Below, one piece after another: positions 39,066-42,553 of a DNA stretch of 42,553 nt. The first letter of the stretch is position 1; every line of letters begins with the position of its first letter. Made by a program: the position numbers and the translations under genes. Under the pieces are notes generated by a model. It did not search any database. It had not been told where the DNA came from and saw only the letters and a program-made list of their open reading frames with translations. This DNA comes from Flavobacteriales bacterium (GTDB lineage Bacteria; Bacteroidota; Bacteroidia; Flavobacteriales_F; PHOS-HE28). The DNA lies in the NCBI GenBank assembly GCA_016787985.1, contig JAEUTC010000029.1, positions 1 through 42,553 on the forward strand, read 5' to 3'.

Positions 39066-41309
39066 ATGCAACGGAACAGGTACTTCACATTGACGTTGGC
39101 CATGGTGGCTTGGCTGTCCATGGACGCCCAGGTCATCACCGGATCGGTCGTCTCTTCCGATGGGGAGGAGCTCCCGGGCGCCAATGTGTTTTGGCTAGGC
39201 ACGGAGATCGGTGCTGCGGCCGATATGAGCGGGAAATTCTCGGTGGCCATGCCCGAACGTTGGCCAGCCACCTTGCTCACTTCGTTCGTGGGTTACAAAG
39301 TGGATACACTGAAGTTGTCGGCCGCACCGACCGTTCCTCTCCGCATTCAGTTGCGCTGGGCGGCCGAAATAGGTCCGGTCGAGATCGTGGAACGCGTGAG
39401 CGGAACACGCCTGGACTCTCGCAGCACCATCTCCACCGAGATCATAGGCCAAAAGGAACTGAAGCGCGCAGCGTGTTGCGACTTGAGCGAGAGCTTCGAG
39501 ACCAACGCTACCGTGGATGTGAATTACAGCGATGCCATCTCCGGCACGAAGACCATCCGCATGCTCGGACTCGAAGGCAAGTATGCGCAGATCAGCTTGG
39601 AGAACCTGCCGTTCATCCGCGGGCTTTCGACCTCCTATGGATTAACGCTCATCCCGGGCACGTGGATCAAGGACATCAATCTTAGTAAGGGCATCGGCAC
39701 CGCCGTGAATGGCCCCAATGCCATGACGGGCCAGATCGACCTCTGCTTGCTCGATCCGCTGAACGAACCTCCGGTATTCATCAATGTCTACGGCAACTCC
39801 CAAGGCCGCATGGAAGGGAACATACACCTCGCCCAGCGCACGGGTGCGAACAGCGGCAACTTGCTCTTGCTGCACGGCAACTTGTTCCAACAGGACATGG
39901 ACCAGAATGATGATGGGTTCATGGATGCGCCCCGCACACGCCGCTTCAACGTGATGGATCGCTGGATGCGGCGAACCGAACGAGGTATGTCGCAACTCGG
40001 CGTGCGGTACGTGGTGGATGAACGGATCGGTGGGCAAACAGCGATGAGCATGGACGATCCCGAACATGCCATCCACGCCGGTGATCCTTATGTGGTCGAT
40101 ATCCGCAACGAACTGGTCGATGTGTTCGGTAAGCAGGGTTTCATCTTCAAGAAGGACCCCTCGAAGAGCATCGGGATCATGTTCGCCGCGCGCAGGCACG
40201 ATGCCACATCGCGCTTTGGTCGCAGGACCTACTCTGGTGCACAGGAGAGCATCTACACCACAGCGGTCTATCAAATGCTCGTGGGGAAGGGGAGTGATCA
40301 GTTGAAAGCTGGTCTCAGTTTCCAATTTGATGACTTCGACGAGGCCTTCATGGACAGTACGTTCATCAGGACCGAGCGTATGCCGGGGATCTTCGCCGAA
40401 TACACATTGCAACGGAACAACCTCACCGTGGTGGCTGGCGTGCGTGGCGATGCCAATTCCTACTTCGGCAATACCGTGAGTCCGCGGATCCATGTGAAGT
40501 ACGACCTGGGCCCGCTCACCAACGTGCGACTCTCCGCCGGTCACGGCTTCCGTTCCGCCAACCCGCTCGTGGAAAGCGCTGCGGTGCTGGCCAGTTCCCG
40601 CCGGGTGGTCACCGAAGGCCCCCTCGGCATGGAGCGCTCTTGGAATTTCGGTGCATCGTTCCTGCACAAGTTCAAATGGCTGGATCGGAAATGGGCCTTC
40701 GGCGTCGATATCTACCGTACCGAGTTCCTAGCACAGGTCGTTACGGATCTGGACAGGCACCCACGCACCGTGGCGTTCTACATGCTCGAAGGCCGGTCGT
40801 ACGCCAACAGCGTGCTCACCGATGTACAGGTGAAGCTCACGCGGAGCATCGACCTTAAATTCTCCCACCGCTGGTATGATGTGCGCACCACTTATGACGG
40901 TGTGCTGCGCTCCCGGCCCTTCACTCCCGAGCACCGCGGCATGGCCTCTGTGGCCTTCACGGATGACAAGGAACATTGGCGCTTCGATGTCACGGCCAAC
41001 CTCTTCGGTGAAGGCCGACTTCCCATCACGGCGTCCAGTCCGGAGCTGTTCAGGCTTCCTGGGCGTTCACCATCGTATACCACCATCCATGCGCAACTCA
41101 CCCGGATCATCGGCGTTTGGGAAGTGTATGTGGGTGGCGAGAACCTCACCAGCACCATCCAACGCCAGCAGATCATCAGCCCACTCGATCCCTATGGCCC
41201 GTATTTTGACGCGTCCATGATCTGGGGACCCACCAACAGGGCCATGATCTATGGCGGTCTGCGTTTCCAACTCGACCGTAAGTCCGATAACACCCACTCG
41301 AAGCCATGA
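39066..41309 (+). CDS. TonB-dependent receptor, probably for a metal
   Basis: A 747-residue outer-membrane receptor. ATG 39066 gives a signal peptide ending WLSMDAQ. A carboxypeptidase-regulatory-like domain (about 22-100; GSVVSSDGEELPGANV) is followed by a plug (about 115-235) with KELKRAACCDLSESFETN and GLSTSYGLTLIPGTWIKDI. A full barrel follows, ending GGLRFQLDRKSDNTHSKP. The AACC dicysteine and SESFETN block recur in Bacteroidota receptors found with heavy-metal-associated proteins, which supports a metal or metallophore substrate; copper is the best guess. It starts 93 bases after the small CC protein, and its TGA overlaps the ATG of the HMA gene (ATGA), so they are co-transcribed and coupled. 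Confidence 0.87.
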   Translation: MQRNRYFTLTLAMVAWLSMDAQVITGSVVSSDGEELPGANVFWLGTEIGAAADMSGKFSVAMPERWPATLLTSFVGYKVDTLKLSAAPTVPLRIQLRWAAEIGPVEIVERVSGTRLDSRSTISTEIIGQKELKRAACCDLSESFETNATVDVNYSDAISGTKTIRMLGLEGKYAQISLENLPFIRGLSTSYGLTLIPGTWIKDINLSKGIGTAVNGPNAMTGQIDLCLLDPLNEPPVFINVYGNSQGRMEGNIHLAQRTGANSGNLLLLHGNLFQQDMDQNDDGFMDAPRTRRFNVMDRWMRRTERGMSQLGVRYVVDERIGGQTAMSMDDPEHAIHAGDPYVVDIRNELVDVFGKQGFIFKKDPSKSIGIMFAARRHDATSRFGRRTYSGAQESIYTTAVYQMLVGKGSDQLKAGLSFQFDDFDEAFMDSTFIRTERMPGIFAEYTLQRNNLTVVAGVRGDANSYFGNTVSPRIHVKYDLGPLTNVRLSAGHGFRSANPLVESAAVLASSRRVVTEGPLGMERSWNFGASFLHKFKWLDRKWAFGVDIYRTEFLAQVVTDLDRHPRTVAFYMLEGRSYANSVLTDVQVKLTRSIDLKFSHRWYDVRTTYDGVLRSRPFTPEHRGMASVAFTDDKEHWRFDVTANLFGEGRLPITASSPELFRLPGRSPSYTTIHAQLTRIIGVWEVYVGGENLTSTIQRQQIISPLDPYGPYFDASMIWGPTNRAMIYGGLRFQLDRKSDNTHSKP

Positions 41310-41683
41310 AGAGTATCCTATCGTTCGCACTGCTGCTTTCCGCATTGGCCACGTCCGCCCAAGATGGCCATGAGAAGGGGAGTGGCGGAAAGGAACTCGC
41401 ACACCTCGACATCCACACAAGCACCGTGTGTGATATGTGCGAGAAGACCATCGAGGAGAACCTGATCTACGAGAAAGGGGTGAAGAAGGTGAACGTGGAT
41501 CTGGCCAAGAGCGAGATCCATGTGGAGTACGACCCCAAGAAGAACACGCCTGAAGCCTTACGAACGGCGGTAAGCAAGCTGGGGTACATGGCCGATGAGG
41601 TCCCCGGCGATGAGGCCGCGTTCAAGAAGCTTCCGCTGTGCTGCCAGAAAGAAGGTTGCGGTAAACCGGCGGCGAAACCATGA
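41306..41683 (+). CDS. Exported heavy-metal-associated (HMA) domain protein
   Basis: A 125-residue protein with a signal peptide (MKSILSFALLLSALATSAQ) and a single HMA ferredoxin-like fold (about 32-105). The metal-binding loop is STVCDMCEKTIEE (a CxxC, CDMC), and the later strand DLAKSEIHVEYDP and helix TPEALRTAVSKLGY are typical. A Cys-rich tail adds LPLCCQKEGCGKP. It would bind a soft metal such as Cu(I) in the periplasm, probably handing it to or from the TonB receptor encoded directly upstream. It overlaps the receptor stop by 4 bases and the next gene by 4 bases (ATGA each). Confidence 0.9.
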   Translation: MKSILSFALLLSALATSAQDGHEKGSGGKELAHLDIHTSTVCDMCEKTIEENLIYEKGVKKVNVDLAKSEIHVEYDPKKNTPEALRTAVSKLGYMADEVPGDEAAFKKLPLCCQKEGCGKPAAKP

Positions 41684-42204
41684 AGGCCGCTCTCATCCGG
41701 TCCGTGCGTGGCTGCACGCCGCGCTTCGGTGGTGGCGTTTTCCTGGCGGAGACCGCCGTGGTCATCGGTGATGTGGTGATGGGTGACCAGTGCAGTGTTT
41801 GGTACAACGCCGTGGTGCGCGGCGATGTGCATGCCATCCGCATCGGGCACCGGGTGAACATCCAGGATGGGGCCGTGCTCCACGCCACGTACCAGAAGTG
41901 CGGACTCACCTTCGGAGATGATGTCAGCATCGGCCATAACGCCATCGTTCACGGGTGTACGATCGAAGACAAGGTACTCGTTGGAATGGGTGCCATCGTG
42001 ATGGACCAGGCGCACATCGGCAGCGGTAGCGTGATCGCGGCGGGTGCCGTGGTGCTACAGAACACGGTGGTGGAGCCCGGTAGTCTCATGGCCGGAGTGC
42101 CCGCCAAGCGCATCGGTGCGGTGAGCAAAGACCTCAGCGAAGGGGAGATCGAACGGATCGCGAGGAACTACCTCACCTATGCGGAGTGGTTCAAGGGAGC
42201 GTGA
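41680..42204 (+). CDS. Gamma-carbonic anhydrase-like hexapeptide-repeat protein
   Basis: A 174-residue left-handed beta-helix protein of the gamma-class carbonic anhydrase/PaaY/YrdA group. Hexapeptide turns run through the whole chain (GDVVMG, GDVHAIRIG, VNIQDGAV, DVSIGHNAIVHGC, KVLVGMGAIV, GSVIAAGAVV). Metal-ligand-type histidines appear in VLHATY and in the SIGHNAIVH segment. The C-terminal helix (SEGEIERIARNYLTYAEWF) caps the trimer. Whether it hydrates CO2 or only binds a metal cannot be told from sequence. It is coupled to the HMA gene by an ATGA overlap and converges with murI (14-base overlap). It may be a metal-dependent client of the operon, or only a downstream passenger. Confidence 0.88.
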   Translation: MKAALIRSVRGCTPRFGGGVFLAETAVVIGDVVMGDQCSVWYNAVVRGDVHAIRIGHRVNIQDGAVLHATYQKCGLTFGDDVSIGHNAIVHGCTIEDKVLVGMGAIVMDQAHIGSGSVIAAGAVVLQNTVVEPGSLMAGVPAKRIGAVSKDLSEGEIERIARNYLTYAEWFKGA

Positions 42205-42553
42205 GCTTGCCAGCCTCCCACGTGGCTTGGCGCACCGTGGTCCCGGAGAGCCCCAACCGCTGCATCATCGAGTAGAACTCGGCGGTGTCACCGCTCGTGT
42301 AGCACGTCAGGTCCCCTCGTTGATCGGTCGGAGCCTCGATGCCATCGCGGTGCAACACGCGTTGCAGCTGACGTGCGATCGCCGGTGCCGGGTCGATCAC
42401 ACGTACACCGGCCCCAACGATGCGCTCGATCAAGGGTCGCACGATGGGGTAGTGGGTGCAGCCGAGCACCAACGCATCGATGTTGCGCTCCAGCAGGGGC
42501 TCCAACCACCCGCGAAGCATGGTTTCCGTGGTCGGTGTGTCGAATTCGCCGGC
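42191..42553 (-). CDS. murI: Glutamate racemase, C-terminal part (partial)
   Basis: The minus-strand frame runs from the window edge to TGA at 42191-42193, so the N-terminal half is outside the window. Visible are EFDTPTTETM, then LVLGCTHYPIVRPLIERI with the catalytic-region GCTHYP motif of the aspartate/glutamate racemase superfamily, followed by VRVIDPAPAIARQL. MurI makes D-glutamate for peptidoglycan. The remaining domain shows no defect. The stop overlaps the end of the convergent beta-helix gene by 14 bases, so no terminator lies between them. Confidence 0.93.
   Translation of the reverse strand, partial: AGEFDTPTTETMLRGWLEPLLERNIDALVLGCTHYPIVRPLIERIVGAGVRVIDPAPAIARQLQRVLHRDGIEAPTDQRGDLTCYTSGDTAEFYSMMQRLGLSGTTVRQATWEAGKLTLP

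Overview
The window reads as a chromosomal segment of a GC-rich member of the Bacteroidota, most likely a Flavobacteriales-related lineage. The evidence is: type IX secretion (T9SS) sorting tails of both A and B type, a PorP/SprF protein, a PorE-like OmpA protein, a DUF5686 outer-membrane protein, several carboxypeptidase-regulatory-like domains, the order rplM-rpsI-rpsB-tsf-pyrH-frr, almost no Shine-Dalgarno sequences, and repeated TAnnTTTG-type -7 promoter elements close to start codons. No tRNA, rRNA, CRISPR array, insertion sequence or phage gene was seen.

Layout. 1-3714: translation genes (end of rplM, rpsI, rpsB, tsf, then pyrH and frr), with a strong hairpin between rpsI and rpsB and two clear terminators. 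3719-12498: a radical SAM/SPASM protein, a DUF5686 outer-membrane protein, an MMPL/RND-type transporter, rfbA, a polyprenyl synthetase and a TIGR01777-type epimerase. 12568-15622: a secreted Cys-rich protein with a T9SS type A-like tail, an unrecognised exported protein and a small divergent unrecognised protein. 15740-19803: sucA-sucB of the 2-oxoglutarate dehydrogenase complex. 20228-21754: a multidomain T9SS type A surface protein.

22043-34961 is the most distinctive part. A single 9.7-kb gene encodes a surface protein of about 3,250 residues: an N-terminal Cys-rich domain shared with the 12568-14241 protein, 31 tandem Ig/PKD-like repeats of about 88 residues each with one conserved Cys pair, and a CHU_C (type B) sorting domain. 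The repeat region and N-terminal domain contain no lysine at all; the first lysine is about residue 3,152. It is followed directly by a PorP/SprF gene and a PorE-like TPR/propeller/CRD/OmpA gene. I infer a SprB-like adhesin with its own export and anchoring partners.

35171-37574 (minus strand) is a three-gene, translationally coupled operon: a barrel-less TonB plug protein, an ECF sigma factor and a membrane anti-sigma-like protein that has lost the zinc-binding cysteines and carries TPR-like repeats. 37828-38442 is an NfuA-like Fe-S scaffold. 38571-42204 is a probable metal (copper-type) operon: a small dicysteine membrane protein, a TonB-dependent receptor with a dicysteine plug, an exported HMA protein with a Cys-rich tail, and a coupled gamma-carbonic anhydrase-like protein. 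The window ends inside murI on the minus strand.

All assignments rest on reading motifs and architecture in the sequence; no database search was run.
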